A stretch of 35,873 nucleotides of DNA from Alphaproteobacteria bacterium BRH_c36. GTDB taxonomy: Bacteria; Pseudomonadota; Alphaproteobacteria; Rhizobiales; Hyphomicrobiaceae. The DNA is taken from assembly GCA_001516065.1 (NCBI GenBank), contig LOEV01000134.1, forward strand, positions 1-35,873, written 5' to 3'. A program made the translations under genes and the position numbers. The notes beneath the pieces are model-generated. The model saw only the letters and a program-made list of their open reading frames with translations, made no database searches and had not been told where the DNA came from. Shown piece by piece: positions 8,340-19,121 of the stretch; position 1 is the first letter of the stretch; each line of letters opens with the position of its first letter.

Positions 8340-9342
8340 GCACCGACTTCAAACACCGCTTTGCGACCTCTTGGGCTGCGACGTTCCGATCCTTTCGGCA
8401 GGAATGGGCGGAGTCGCCCGTTCTGAACTTGTCGCGGCAGTGGCCGAAGCGGGCGGGTACGGCATTCTCGGCATGGTGCGGGAGGCACCCGAAATGATAG
8501 CGCTGGAGATTGACGCGGTGCGCGCCCGCACCAACCGGCACTTTGCTGTGAACTTGATCCCGGCTGCTACCGATCCAGCTCTGCTGGACGCACAAATCGG
8601 AATCTGCATCGACCTTGCCGTGCCCGCCATGTGCTTCTTTTGGGATGTCGTGCCAACTGCCGTGGCACGCGCAAAGAACTCAGGATGTCTTGTGCTTCAC
8701 CAGGTCGGCTCCTTGAAGGCGGCGTTGGAGGCAGAGGCTGCCGGCGCCGATGTGCTGATAGCACAGGGCGTTGAGGCCGGCGGGCACGTGCATGGCACCA
8801 CGGGCTCCATCGTCCTGGTCGAACAGGTGGCAAGTGCTACATCGCTTCCTGTCGTCGCTTCGGGCGGCTTTGCAACCGGGGCAAGCCTGGTCGCCGCCTT
8901 GTCGCTAGGTGCGCAGGGTATCCAGTGCGGCACCGCATTCCTGGCCACGACTGAATCCTTCGCGCACGAATACCACAAGGCCCGCGTGGTCGCGGCAATG
9001 GCTGAGGATACCGTTTTTACCGACGCCTTCGCGCTGAACTGGCCACCCCACAGCCCAGTGCGCGCTATTGCCAACTCCGTAACCGATAAACTGGGGAGTC
9101 GATTGATGGGCCATCATCCTGACGAGCTACCGCGCGAAGTCATCGCTGCGGATGCCGGTCGCTCACTCCTGAAGTACAGCACCGACTCGCCTTTGCGTTC
9201 GACGACGGGCAGTCTGGAGGCAATGGCACTATTCGCCGGACAAAGTGCCACTATGATTGAAACTATCCCCACCGCTGCCGAACGGATTGCTGCAATCATG
9301 GCGCAGGCGGAAGAGACATTCTCACGGCTCAGAGAATTGTAG
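8329..9342 (+). CDS. Nitronate monooxygenase (2-nitropropane dioxygenase family)
   Basis: FMN-dependent TIM-barrel enzyme of 337 residues that would oxidise alkyl nitronates to carbonyl compounds and nitrite. Seen: GCDVPILSAGMGGVA at the N-terminus, the phosphate-binding segments ADVLIAQGVEAGGHVHG (with the conserved His) and LPVVASGGFATG, and GAQGIQCGTAFLAT. The start at 8329 overlaps the DUF488 stop; an earlier start is unlikely. Its neighbours are consistent with nitro or nitrosative stress. Some family members act on other enol or quinone-like substrates. Confidence 0.88.
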   Translation: MRHEHRLQTPLCDLLGCDVPILSAGMGGVARSELVAAVAEAGGYGILGMVREAPEMIALEIDAVRARTNRHFAVNLIPAATDPALLDAQIGICIDLAVPAMCFFWDVVPTAVARAKNSGCLVLHQVGSLKAALEAEAAGADVLIAQGVEAGGHVHGTTGSIVLVEQVASATSLPVVASGGFATGASLVAALSLGAQGIQCGTAFLATTESFAHEYHKARVVAAMAEDTVFTDAFALNWPPHSPVRAIANSVTDKLGSRLMGHHPDELPREVIAADAGRSLLKYSTDSPLRSTTGSLEAMALFAGQSATMIETIPTAAERIAAIMAQAEETFSRLREL

Positions 9343-9368
9343 GAATCGAGCAAGCAGGAGATCAAACA

Positions 9369-10055
9369 ATGACATCCAACGAAGATGCGTCGCCACGGGG
9401 CTATTCCTCACCGCCCTGTCTCGCAAGCGAAATCGACCCGAGTTATTTCGACCCTCTGGCCGTCGATCCTCAACAAGCCTTTGACGTTGTGCGTTGGCGC
9501 AAGGCAGAACGCGTGCGACTACTGGCCGAGCGTATGGACCTGGAAATCGCGACCCGCAAGGCTGCGGCAGATGCCATCGCGGTGCATCTCGATGCACTCC
9601 TGAGCGAACGGTTCACCAGCATCAAGGGGCTGACGATCTCGGCCTGGTGGCCGATCAAGGCCGAACTCGATCTGCGCTTCTGGCTCGCGGGATTAGCCGC
9701 GCGCGGAGCACAGGCTGCCCTTCCCGTGGTCATTCAGCGATCTGCCCCGCTGGCCTTTCGAGCCTGGACCAAGGAAAGCCGCATGGAGCGCGGCTTTTGG
9801 AATATCCCCGTTCCGGCAAAAGATCCAGAGGTTGTGCCAGACGTCACGCTTTCCCCGTTGGTCGGCTGGGATGAAGCAGGTTTCCGGCTCGGTTATGGCG
9901 GCGGGTATTTTGACCGCACACTTGCCGCGATCTCCCCTGGTCCACTTGCGATTGGCGTAGGACTTCAAGCCGCGAAGATCGCAACGATATTCCCGCAGTC
10001 ACATGACATCCCGATGGCGGTGATCGTTACCGAGGCGGGCGTACAAGGCGAATAG
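9369..10055 (+). CDS. 5-formyltetrahydrofolate cyclo-ligase family protein
   Basis: 228 residues. The C-terminal half has the family signature GWDEAGFRLGYGGGYFDR, and RMERGFWNIPVP precedes it. The normal reaction is ATP-dependent closure of 5-formyl-THF to 5,10-methenyl-THF. The N-terminal 45 residues are an extension beyond the usual 190-200 length. An AGGAG site precedes the ATG. It ends the forward run from 7600 and may be a paralogue of the housekeeping enzyme. Confidence 0.85.
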   Translation: MTSNEDASPRGYSSPPCLASEIDPSYFDPLAVDPQQAFDVVRWRKAERVRLLAERMDLEIATRKAAADAIAVHLDALLSERFTSIKGLTISAWWPIKAELDLRFWLAGLAARGAQAALPVVIQRSAPLAFRAWTKESRMERGFWNIPVPAKDPEVVPDVTLSPLVGWDEAGFRLGYGGGYFDRTLAAISPGPLAIGVGLQAAKIATIFPQSHDIPMAVIVTEAGVQGE

Positions 10056-10119
10056 AATTGTAGATCGCTGCCAAAGAGTTGCGCATATGAAGCAGCCGGT
10101 TGATCCTTCCCGATGAAAT

Positions 10120-10470
10120 CTAAGAACTTCGCTCATTGATGACCCGAAATACAATCCATACAAGCGGATCAATAAACGACGCGTATGCCAATACCGTCGC
10201 CGCAGTGACTGCAGCAAAAACGGCGAATGCGCGTATGTGCCCAATCCGAAGGATGACGCGTTTCGAGCGCAGGCCCCCAAGCGCCAGCCCAAGATAGTAT
10301 GCGGCCATTACACTGCCGGTAAGAGCAACAGGAGAGTCCTCCGCTTCCATCCGGAGTGGAAGAACAATACCGAGCAAGCTGTTGCCAATCATGAAAGCAG
10401 CTGTGCCGCCCAGCAGGGGTTTCACGGAGGTGAGAACTTCGCGAATTTCGCGCGCCATACGGTGATCCAT
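10120..10470 (-). pseudogene. Truncated MFS transporter, N-terminal piece
   Basis: From ATG 10470 the frame encodes about four helices with MFS flavour (GGTAAFMIGNSLLGIVLP, then YYLGLALGG and KRVILRIGHIRAF, like the loop 2-3 region) but stops after 116 residues, where about 400 are expected. Downstream sequence to 10056 has no continuation, so it was cut by a deletion. It starts 30 bp after the LysR stop on the same strand. Confidence 0.6.
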
Positions 10471-10502
10471 GATGGTGTTGATCGCCCGATTGAGCGCTCC
10501 GC

Positions 10503-11432
10503 TCACACGCCCGGCGTTGCGGTCCGCAGTATGTCCGCTGCAACTTCGCGCAGCACGCCGGCGAGTTTCGTGAGATTGGAATCGAGCGGCGATGTATCGC
10601 GCCATACTAAAGAGATTTGGCGAATGGCTATCGGATGATCAATGCGCCTGATGATCAATTGCGGATCACGCCGAACTTCAATGAGCGCATAAAGGCTTGG
10701 CAGTACTGCGATTCCCGAACCCATTTCCGCCATCTGGCGCACAGCATCGAGTGTCGTGCCCCGATATTCGGAACTGACAGTTGCTCCGGACGCCTCCGCG
10801 ATGGCGTGGACTTTGAGGTCGAGACTACGCCAATCTGAGTACCCCAGACTGAGCAACTCGCATCCCATCAAATCTGATAACACTACCGGCGTACGTGTCG
10901 CAGCCAACGGATCGCTGTGTGCCACGCAGATCCAAAGTTGATCATCGAATAAATGTTGCGATTTGCAATTCCCATGATCCTCGGCTGTCGAGATTACAAT
11001 ATCGAACAGACCTTCATGCAAATGGGCTTCGAGATCGGTCGATCGTTCCTCGGTGACGTTGAACCTGAGATCCGGATAATCAGAATGCAGGCGCCGCGCA
11101 GCCCAGGGCAGTAGATAAGGACCCACTGTTGGGAGCACGCCAACGCGCAACTGCCCGGCCAGTTGATCCGGTGCCAATCTCACCGCTGCCTTGAGGTCTT
11201 CCACATCGCGCAAGATGAGCTTTGCACGCTTGACGGATTCCTCACCTCTAGGCGTGAGCCGCGCGCCATAACGGCCGCGCTCAAACAAGGCGACCCCAAG
11301 CTCTGCTTCCATATCGGCGACCTGGGCCGAGAGGCTGGGCTGGCTGACATGGACGCGCTTGGCTGCGTCACCAAAGTGACCCGTTTCGGCGATGGCGACC
11401 AAATATTGCAACTGTCGGAGTGTTGGGCGCAT
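10503..11432 (-). CDS. LysR-family regulator, OxyR-like but without the redox Cys pair
   Basis: 309 residues. The N-terminal helix-turn-helix (LRQLQYLVAIAETGHFGDAA, SQPSLSAQVADMEAELG) is very close to OxyR, and an effector domain spans about 90-300. In E. coli OxyR the peroxide-sensing Cys199 lies in a GHC context. Here the matching stretch reads LLSLGYSDWRSLDL with no Cys. The Cys residues that are present (NCKSQ, WICVA, GCELL) sit elsewhere. So the fold suggests OxyR but the sensing may differ. The start has AAGG at proper spacing. A catalase remnant lies about 900 bp away. Confidence 0.85.
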   Translation of the reverse strand: MRPTLRQLQYLVAIAETGHFGDAAKRVHVSQPSLSAQVADMEAELGVALFERGRYGARLTPRGEESVKRAKLILRDVEDLKAAVRLAPDQLAGQLRVGVLPTVGPYLLPWAARRLHSDYPDLRFNVTEERSTDLEAHLHEGLFDIVISTAEDHGNCKSQHLFDDQLWICVAHSDPLAATRTPVVLSDLMGCELLSLGYSDWRSLDLKVHAIAEASGATVSSEYRGTTLDAVRQMAEMGSGIAVLPSLYALIEVRRDPQLIIRRIDHPIAIRQISLVWRDTSPLDSNLTKLAGVLREVAADILRTATPGV

Positions 11433-11535
11433 TCCATAACCTTAAGCTATCGAGAGCAGTCATTCTTTCGATTGGAACTATGAGTGCGGTGTTCCCATGT
11501 CAACAGCGTGGGGAGAAAAGGAAGGAGAAAGTACC

Positions 11536-11889
11536 ATGATCTCGGATGCAGATTTTCCCAACGTGTTTCCATGGAAGGCCAAGTGCAAACCGGACCGAAG
11601 CCGAGAGCACGATACGAGAGACATAGGGCACAATCGAGCACCGGGGCGGTATGAAGAGTGTATCGCCCGATGGCAGGACGATGGCGGGGGCGCTTGGCAA
11701 CCCTCGCAGAAGCCGGCGCGACGAACCCTTGATGCCGGTCAGCGGGACCTGCCAGATTTGGGGGTTCTGGTCCCCGGCCTCGTGCCAACTTTGGTCTTGC
11801 TGGGGGCATCCACAGGAATGCTGTCTGCCGCGAACACCCTCATGCGCAACCAAGAGCGTGCCCACGAGACGCATATGGCAATTACATAG
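11536..11889 (+). CDS. Doubtful hypothetical protein
   Basis: 117 codons opening at an ATG with GAAGGAG seven bases upstream. The first half is polar and rich in Arg, Asp and Trp. The C-terminal part has a hydrophobic stretch (LGVLVPGLVPTLVLLGAS). I recognise no family, and long frames also exist on the other strand here, so it may not be a gene. Otherwise 11433-11998 shows nothing I can name. Confidence 0.3.
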   Translation: MISDADFPNVFPWKAKCKPDRSREHDTRDIGHNRAPGRYEECIARWQDDGGGAWQPSQKPARRTLDAGQRDLPDLGVLVPGLVPTLVLLGASTGMLSAANTLMRNQERAHETHMAIT

Positions 11890-11998
11890 CTGCGAACGAT
11901 CAGGCTCAAACTTTCTTTCTATTTGAGTTCTGAGTAGCGCCTTTCTATTTCAGCGAAATGGGCATCAACTTTAATCAAACCAAACCGGGGAGTTAGAA

Positions 11999-12307
11999 AT
12001 GTCGAGATTCGCACCTAAAACGTCCATTATCGCATTGGCAACCGCAGCATTTCTGGCGGCAACCAGCGTAACAGCAACTGCCGACAGCGCGGCCGCCGGG
12101 CGCGCCGCAGTCATTGCAGCAAAGGTTTCCATGTGCCAAACTATTGAAGCCGCGGGAACAAAAACTGGTGGCAAGGCGGTCCGTGCTGATATCGAATTGG
12201 GTAAGATAAAGGGATGCGAAATTGAAGTAGTCTTGCCTAATGGGAGTGAAAAAGAGGTCATGGTGGACATGGCAACTGGAAAAATTATTAACATCAAGAA
12301 CGATTGA
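11999..12307 (+). CDS. Exported PepSY-like protein
   Basis: 102 residues with a signal peptide ([18 protein letters not shown]) and one PepSY-like unit: [20 protein letters not shown], then [26 protein letters not shown]. PepSY domains are small periplasmic modules thought to inhibit proteases or bind ligands. The ATG lies just after gggagttaga. It ends 37 bp before the catalase remnant and stands alone. Confidence 0.75.
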   Translation: MSRFAPKTSIIALATAAFLAATSVTATADSAAAGRAAVIAAKVSMCQTIEAAGTKTGGKAVRADIELGKIKGCEIEVVLPNGSEKEVMVDMATGKIINIKND

Positions 12308-12344
12308 CCCGTTGATGACACGTATAATTGGGAAAACGAACAGG

Positions 12345-12634
12345 AGTGGAAAAGTCTGGCCGCATGGTGACTATCCACTCATCGAGGTTGGCAAGCTGAC
12401 ACTCGATCGCAACCCCACCGATTTCCACACCCAGATCGAACAGGCAGCGTTTTCGCCCGATAGCTTGAGCGCGACGTGATGGACGATGCCACACGTGATC
12501 GGTTGGTCACCAACATCGTCGGCCACCTCAAGGGCGGCGTGTCGAAGCCGGTCCTGCATCGCGCATTCGCGTACTGGCGCAACGTCGACAAAACGCTCGG
12601 TGATCGGGTGGAAAAATTACGTGCGGGAGGCTGA
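12345..12634 (+). pseudogene. Catalase remnant (C-terminal pieces)
   Basis: Two adjoining fragments of a monofunctional heme catalase are visible. At 12345-12476 the frame gives [20 protein letters not shown] then [12 protein letters not shown], the well-known segment after the heme pocket. It ends at a TGA at 12477-12479. At 12479-12634 another frame gives RLVTNIVGHLKGGV and AFAYWRNVDKTLGDRV, the extreme C-terminus of the catalase-related domain. The heme Tyr region and everything upstream are missing. It is a deletion relic. Confidence 0.8.
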
Positions 12635-12784
12635 CGAGCATCGTCTAATCATATTGCGGGGGCATGACGGCCGTCCCCACGAGTTGACCGGGCTTTCAGT
12701 CGCACATCCTGCAAATGCCACCTGATCTAGGCCAATCCCGCATTCACGAACCTCTTCAACAGCATGCTGACGGAGTAAGATACA

Positions 12785-14014
12785 ATGACCATTTATCCAA
12801 CACTCGAAGTTCCAAACACTCTTGCGGCCGGACCCGGTCCCGGCAACACGGATCCGCGCGTCCTAGAGCGGTTCGCAAACACCGGGATTGCCGATCATAT
12901 GCAAAAGGATGTCGTGCGTGGGATGCTCGAAGCCAAGGAGATGCTACGCGACCTGTGGGGCACGAAAAACGTCTACACATACGGCGTCGCCGGCACGGGC
13001 TTCTCGGGACTGGACTGTGTGCTTTCGCTCATCCTACCCGGTGACAAGGTCGTCGCCTTTCCCAACGGCACGTTTTCCGGAATCGATAGCCTGACCATCC
13101 GAATGAAGGCATCAACAGCCGAAGAACTCGCCGCCGATCCGCTCAATCCTCGCCCTGCCAGTGTAACCGTCGTCGAAACACCGCATGGCCAGTCTGTGTC
13201 CGGCAAAAATGTCGACAATGTGCTCGCAGAAACGAAGCCGATGTGGGCATTCATGGCCCACTGGGAGACCGGTTCAGGGCGCATCAACGACCTAAAGGGT
13301 TTTTCCGACGCCTGCATGAAGCACGGCGTGATGGGCATCGTGGACGCTGTATCGAGCCTGGGTGTAGCCGATTTTAATATCGACGACTATCCGGGTGTTG
13401 TCGCCTGGGCATCGTGCCCGCAGAAGGGTGTCATGTCCCTGCCGCTTACCTATGCACCGGTCAGCTTCACCGACAAAGCCATCGCGATGGTGAAGAAGCG
13501 CGGGTGCCGCACCTACGTGCACCACCCGATCCTGGATGCGCGCCACTGGGGCATTGTCAACGACAAGGACGTGCCGAATGCGGTGTATCACCAGACGCAT
13601 TCGTGCTATGCGGTCGCCGCTTTCCACGAGGCCCTGCGCATCATCCTCAGCTATGGCCGTCAACGCAAAGCTGACGCTTACGCCTATCATGAAAAGGCGC
13701 TTCGCGAGGCTGTCGAGGCCATGGGATGCGACGTGACCTCGGACATGACGAGCCTCGTCGTGCTCAACCTTCCAACCGAACTCAAGGGCAAGGAAAAAGA
13801 CCTCGTTGCCGGCGCACGCGCCAATGGGTTCGGCATCTGGCCGACGCTATCCGAGCCGGTGCAGATCCGTATCGGCATCCTCAACCAGTTGTCGTCAGAG
13901 CAGATCACCGAGATCGTCAGCCGTTTTGCCGACGCCATGGTGGAAATGGGCGCTGGGTTCGACAAGGCAAAGGTCATGAACGGCCTCAAATCCTATTATG
14001 CCCAGGCGGCCTGA
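12785..14014 (+). CDS. Class V aminotransferase (alanine/serine-glyoxylate or pyridoxamine-pyruvate type)
   Basis: 409-residue fold-type I PLP enzyme. Seen: AAGPGPGNTDPRVLE at the N-terminus, GIVDAVSSLGVADF (Asp to the PLP nitrogen), and SCPQKGVM with the Schiff-base Lys near residue 217. This subgroup moves amino groups between alanine, serine, ureidoglycine or pyridoxamine and pyruvate or glyoxylate; the exact pair cannot be read from sequence. The start has GGAGTAAG before the ATG. Glutamate dehydrogenase follows 192 bp later on the same strand, which suggests amino-group recycling through glutamate. Confidence 0.85.
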   Translation: MTIYPTLEVPNTLAAGPGPGNTDPRVLERFANTGIADHMQKDVVRGMLEAKEMLRDLWGTKNVYTYGVAGTGFSGLDCVLSLILPGDKVVAFPNGTFSGIDSLTIRMKASTAEELAADPLNPRPASVTVVETPHGQSVSGKNVDNVLAETKPMWAFMAHWETGSGRINDLKGFSDACMKHGVMGIVDAVSSLGVADFNIDDYPGVVAWASCPQKGVMSLPLTYAPVSFTDKAIAMVKKRGCRTYVHHPILDARHWGIVNDKDVPNAVYHQTHSCYAVAAFHEALRIILSYGRQRKADAYAYHEKALREAVEAMGCDVTSDMTSLVVLNLPTELKGKEKDLVAGARANGFGIWPTLSEPVQIRIGILNQLSSEQITEIVSRFADAMVEMGAGFDKAKVMNGLKSYYAQAA

Positions 14015-14128
14015 TTGAGCTGCACGACACAAACTGGCCCGGGCCTTGCGATGGCTCGGGCAGCCCCGCCTCCGTTTCGCCAGATGTCATGGGCTGCAGA
14101 TTATCCAGAAGCGGCCGACTGACCATAG

Positions 14129-15556
<1,428 letters not shown>

Positions 15557-15768
15557 TCGACCCACTCGGCGTGGGACCGCGCGATCTGCTGCCGTGCAAA
15601 AATCCGACTCCCCCACCAGATTCCTGCTATGGTCGTAGGTCAGTATTTCAGCAGCCTGCTAGACCGTCCCGGCAAGCCAATTGCACGGCACTATCAGGTC
15701 GTTCATACAGCGACAATGGTATTGGCCAGTGATGCCAACGCTGCCGAATACATCAAAACCTGCCGACA

Positions 15769-15993
15769 CGGATAGATCTTGTGGCCCGGCTCCGGCTTCG
15801 TCGTGCGCGGACGCCGATAAAGCGCCTCGATCCCCATCCGCCGCATCGGCGTCTTCACATGACGACGGCCGGCCTTGCTCCCATTGAAAACCAAAAGACG
15901 ACGCAACATGCGGGCTCCCGCGAAAGGGAACTCGGTGTGCAACTCGTCGATCTGCCGCATGAGCGCGAGGTCTACCAACGAAACCGGGACTAG
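15769..15993 (-). pseudogene. IS3-family transposase (OrfB) fragment
   Basis: The minus-strand frame reads LMRQIDELHTEFPFAGARML, then GRRHVKT, RRMGIEALYRRPRTTKP and GHKIYP, the N-terminal HTH_21 part of IS3-family OrfB. The DDE integrase core that should follow is missing; after KIYP the sequence is unrelated. No complete element ends are seen. 15557-15768 holds nothing else I can support. Confidence 0.8.
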
Positions 15994-16134
15994 TCGACTT
16001 TCGGAAATCGTCCGTGGTGTATGCATGTCGTCACTACGGACTGAATCGTCGGTGACGATCGGTTTCAGTCCCCGTTCAAGCTGCTATCCTAGTTGGGAGC
16101 ACTTTCAAGTCAGCTCGGCCTCACGGATGGGCAG

Positions 16135-16404
16135 TTACTGTAACTGCATAACTACCCTAGTGAAATGCAATTCCATTAGCGCAACCGCCTCGCTTGTCGA
16201 GCCCGCTGCGTACTGGCAGGTGGCGTACCCCGCCGGCAGCCATTCAAGCTTACCCTGGCGGAGTCGCCAAATACCGACGAGGTGTCCCCGCCTCGTAACT
16301 GAAACGAATTGAGGGCTATCGATCTCGATATCGAGATCCACACTTTGCAACGCCTCCGATGAACGCAGTGCAGTGCAGACTTGTTGCAACGACAAGGACG
16401 ACAT
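16135..16404 (-). CDS. Small hypothetical protein
   Basis: About 89 residues from ATG 16404, with GGGAG nine to ten bases upstream. The middle part (SVTRRGHLVGIWRLRQGKLEWLP as a strand-rich segment) looks like a real folded protein, but I do not know the family. The ribosome site lies in a 7-bp hairpin (16414-16434) that could affect translation. It lies among mobile-element remnants. Confidence 0.45.
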   Translation of the reverse strand: MSSLSLQQVCTALRSSEALQSVDLDIEIDSPQFVSVTRRGHLVGIWRLRQGKLEWLPAGYATCQYAAGSTSEAVALMELHFTRVVMQLQ

Positions 16405-16482
16405 ATTCTTCACGCTCCCGCTATAAACGAGAGCTTTTTAAAATGAATATCGAATTCCGACAATAATTAACGAATATTCACG

Positions 16483-16631
16483 CTACCTTCCCGCAAACAT
16501 GACCGCAACGACTTGCGACAAATGTTCATCAAATAAGTACGAAAGCTTAGGCTTAAAGTAACGAACAGTGCTCTCGATCTTCGAATGGCCAAGTAAGAGC
16601 TGAACGGCTCTGAGGTTCCTTGCGATGAGTT
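16483..16631 (-). pseudogene. Tyrosine recombinase C-terminal remnant
   Basis: The frame contains NLRAVQLLLGHSKIESTVRY, the His...Tyr active-site end common to integrases linked with plasmids and transposons. The rest of the catalytic domain (the Arg of box I, the Lys) is missing upstream, and the residues before the match look unrelated. It is a scar of an integration event. Confidence 0.7.
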
Positions 16632-16719
16632 GCGATGGAACTCCGCGGCCGAGAAAAAGTGGAATTCCTGCCGCGTTTGGGCGACAACGATAGTTGATGC
16701 CTGATTTGCGCGAGCGATC

Positions 16720-17895
16720 ATGACTTTTCACGCACCGAACCCGCGACCCACCGGTCCCGTCAACGATATGGACGCCGGAGCTTTTTTTGGCGGCGTTGCC
16801 TTTCTTGCGGCCGTTGCTTTGGCGTGGCCGGCCCTTGTGCTGATCTACAGCATTCTTTCCGTCCTCTTGGGCGGTGGCGCAGTGGCACCGGTTCTGCCGA
16901 GCCTTAGCTCGGTCTTATGGTTGGTTATGGTCGCGGTGCTTACTGGACTTGTTTCTGGCCTTATTCGCCTGAAGCTGCAGAACAGGTCTCGTTATCTCGC
17001 CGATCTTGTCGAGGCTGTGCTGGGGGCGGTTTCGGCAGGGCAGATCACGTTTTCGGCGATTCTGCTCAATCTCGCGATTGGTGCCGCGATTGGTCTGACG
17101 CTTTCCTTCATGGGCGTCTCGTCGCCGTTCGATGTCCACACAGGTTCAGAGATACTGTTTGCGACCGGTGGTGCGATCGCAATCGCATTGAGCGGCGGCG
17201 GAGGCAGCTCGCCGCCGGAATGGTGGGATATCCTGCTGATGCTCTTCCTGCTGGTGAGCCTGCTAGGTGCGGTGTTCGGCATCATGACAGCGGCTCTTTT
17301 TGCCTGGATCGGCAGCACCCTGGGGGCAGAGGCCGGAAAGGGCGGCTCCGAGGTTGGGGCGGCGCTGGTATTGTCACTGACTCGGCTCTGGCGCATGCAT
17401 CCCAATCCGGCATGGCAGCCAGAGAAGCCGTTGCCACGCGAAATAGGCGACCTAATGAGCGAACTTGAAGTGTTTGAACAAGAGGTGTGGCAGCGCGAGC
17501 CTCGGCGCGATTTGTTGGAGGATTACCGGAAGTGGCTCATTGGGTGCGGCCATAATGTCACCGTGCCTGAATTCATTGAGTTTCTGCCTGAACACAGGGC
17601 GTGGTTGCGCGAACATGGCACCACAAAGGGGCAGCGCTACCTTGGCGCATTTGCGGATTGGCTACATGCGATCATGACAGAACGCAGAAGGGAGATCGAA
17701 AGGCGCGAATATCGCGAGCCAGAGCCCAAGCTAATCTATTCGGATAATGCTCCTGCTTTTCTAGAGGCCGGCGAACCTCTGACATATCGCGGCTGGATTT
17801 CAGCAGCGATCGACCAAGGTCTAGTCGCCGGCATCACAACGGCATTTCTTCTCTTTTTGCTGTTGGGTAGCTTGCTCATCGTAAGCTGGTTTTGA
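16720..17895 (+). CDS. Multi-pass membrane protein of unknown function
   Basis: 391 residues with four to five hydrophobic segments in the first half (about 25-50, 63-82, 100-128, 140-160, 173-200), a charged soluble domain (about 225-360, Trp/Glu/Arg rich) and a last helix at about 368-390. A glycine run lies near residue 155. I recognise no family. No clear ribosome site precedes the ATG at 16720; the ATG at 16768 is possible. It is flanked on both sides by recombinase fragments and may be cargo of a lost element. Confidence 0.75.
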   Translation: MTFHAPNPRPTGPVNDMDAGAFFGGVAFLAAVALAWPALVLIYSILSVLLGGGAVAPVLPSLSSVLWLVMVAVLTGLVSGLIRLKLQNRSRYLADLVEAVLGAVSAGQITFSAILLNLAIGAAIGLTLSFMGVSSPFDVHTGSEILFATGGAIAIALSGGGGSSPPEWWDILLMLFLLVSLLGAVFGIMTAALFAWIGSTLGAEAGKGGSEVGAALVLSLTRLWRMHPNPAWQPEKPLPREIGDLMSELEVFEQEVWQREPRRDLLEDYRKWLIGCGHNVTVPEFIEFLPEHRAWLREHGTTKGQRYLGAFADWLHAIMTERRREIERREYREPEPKLIYSDNAPAFLEAGEPLTYRGWISAAIDQGLVAGITTAFLLFLLLGSLLIVSWF

Positions 17896-18144
17896 AAGAT
17901 GATTAGATAGCTGCTTTTGGAGCCAGGCCGAGCTTGAACGATTTTTCATCCAGCGGTTTTGAACCGCGCATCCAATTCTACTCTTTTTGCCCCGTGACGT
18001 CAGCGTACCATGTCCGCTGCTGGTGACCGCTGCGATTGCAGTGCAATATGTGCCCGACGCAACGGGCCATTTCCTGAACATAGTGAGCCAAGATGGTCTG
18101 TGGTCGCGTGTTCTTGAGGCCACCGAGATGACGCGTGCCTGCGC

Positions 18145-18516
18145 ATGAAATTGCTGCGTTGCGGAACGCTATCCGCTCTTGGCCCGGGCCGTGTAGCCCT
18201 TTGCCAACGGCCTTATCACCATACCGGCGGATCGGAACAAGTCGAACCGCCCGCACGTGCTGCCGATGCCGCCTGCGAGGTGAACGACTGGACACTGCAT
18301 GATTTGCGACGGACGGCGGCTACCTACATGGCGGGCCTCGGGGTGGCGCCGCATGTTGTGGAACGCATCTTGAACCACTCAACCGGGACCATCAGCGGCG
18401 TGGCGGCGATCTATAACCGCTTCCGCTACGCGGATGAGATGCGAGCGGCGTTGTCTCTCTGGGAGAGACGCGTGCAGGCGTTGGGCACGGAGATGTCACA
18501 GCAGATGGACGGATGA
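18145..18516 (+). pseudogene. Site-specific integrase, C-terminal fragment
   Basis: From about 18289 the frame gives WTLHDLRRTAATYMAGLGVA, then VERILNHSTGTISGVAAIYN and DEMRAALSLWE. These are the HxxR, His and Tyr boxes of a phage-type tyrosine recombinase. The N-terminal SAM-like and upstream catalytic parts, some 280 residues, are absent, so it cannot be active. No tRNA or att-like repeat is seen beside it. Confidence 0.8.
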
Positions 18517-19121
18517 CCAACGTGGGGTGGAGGCCATACCGCCGAGTTCCCTGATTGGCGGCTGTACACCGTAAGCCGACTGACTGGGCAAGTCAGCCTT
18601 GATGCAGGTTTCTCGAACGTCGGCGTAATGCGGATGCGGCTTACTCTTGCTGACTTCAGAGTAGCGCCCAGGAACGATGTCGTGGGAAACTTAGCAGGCC
18701 GGTGCAGCGGGCTCCATGGGGATTGGGCCGTCGGCGGTCGGCTGATCGTGACCGGCGGCCGGTGTCGGATGGACCGGTTCGCCCATTGAGGGCGTGCAAA
18801 TCGTGTCGTCGCAGATGGCTTTTCTTGCCGCTGCCGATATCTGGGTCAGTTTGAAGGTGCCGTTGACATCATGGACTAGGCCGCTCCTTGGGGTTCTCCT
18901 AGGCAAAGAGTAGCGCTGCGTCGATTGGACAGCACTTGACTTCCGTTAAAACCACAGGCCGCGATTACCCGGCAATTTTTTTCTGCGCCGGACGCGACGC
19001 AGGCCGCTGCAAGTTCCTGGATTCTTATGCCTCTCGTGCAGGCAGGCTGAGTCTGGCATGACCATTCATCGAGCCGGGCGTCAGTCACCGTCTGATAGAC
19101 ACCACAAACGGAGCAATCGCA
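18517..19121. other. Gene-poor stretch
   Basis: About 600 bp with only short unlikely frames on both strands. One small perfect inverted repeat (ctgact-N5-agtcag, 18580-18596) is present. I see no promoter, RNA or element end that I could defend. Confidence 0.5.

Noticed and set aside
14050-14085. Terminator after the class V aminotransferase
   Set aside because: An imperfect GC hairpin exists but has no T-run and includes a mismatch.
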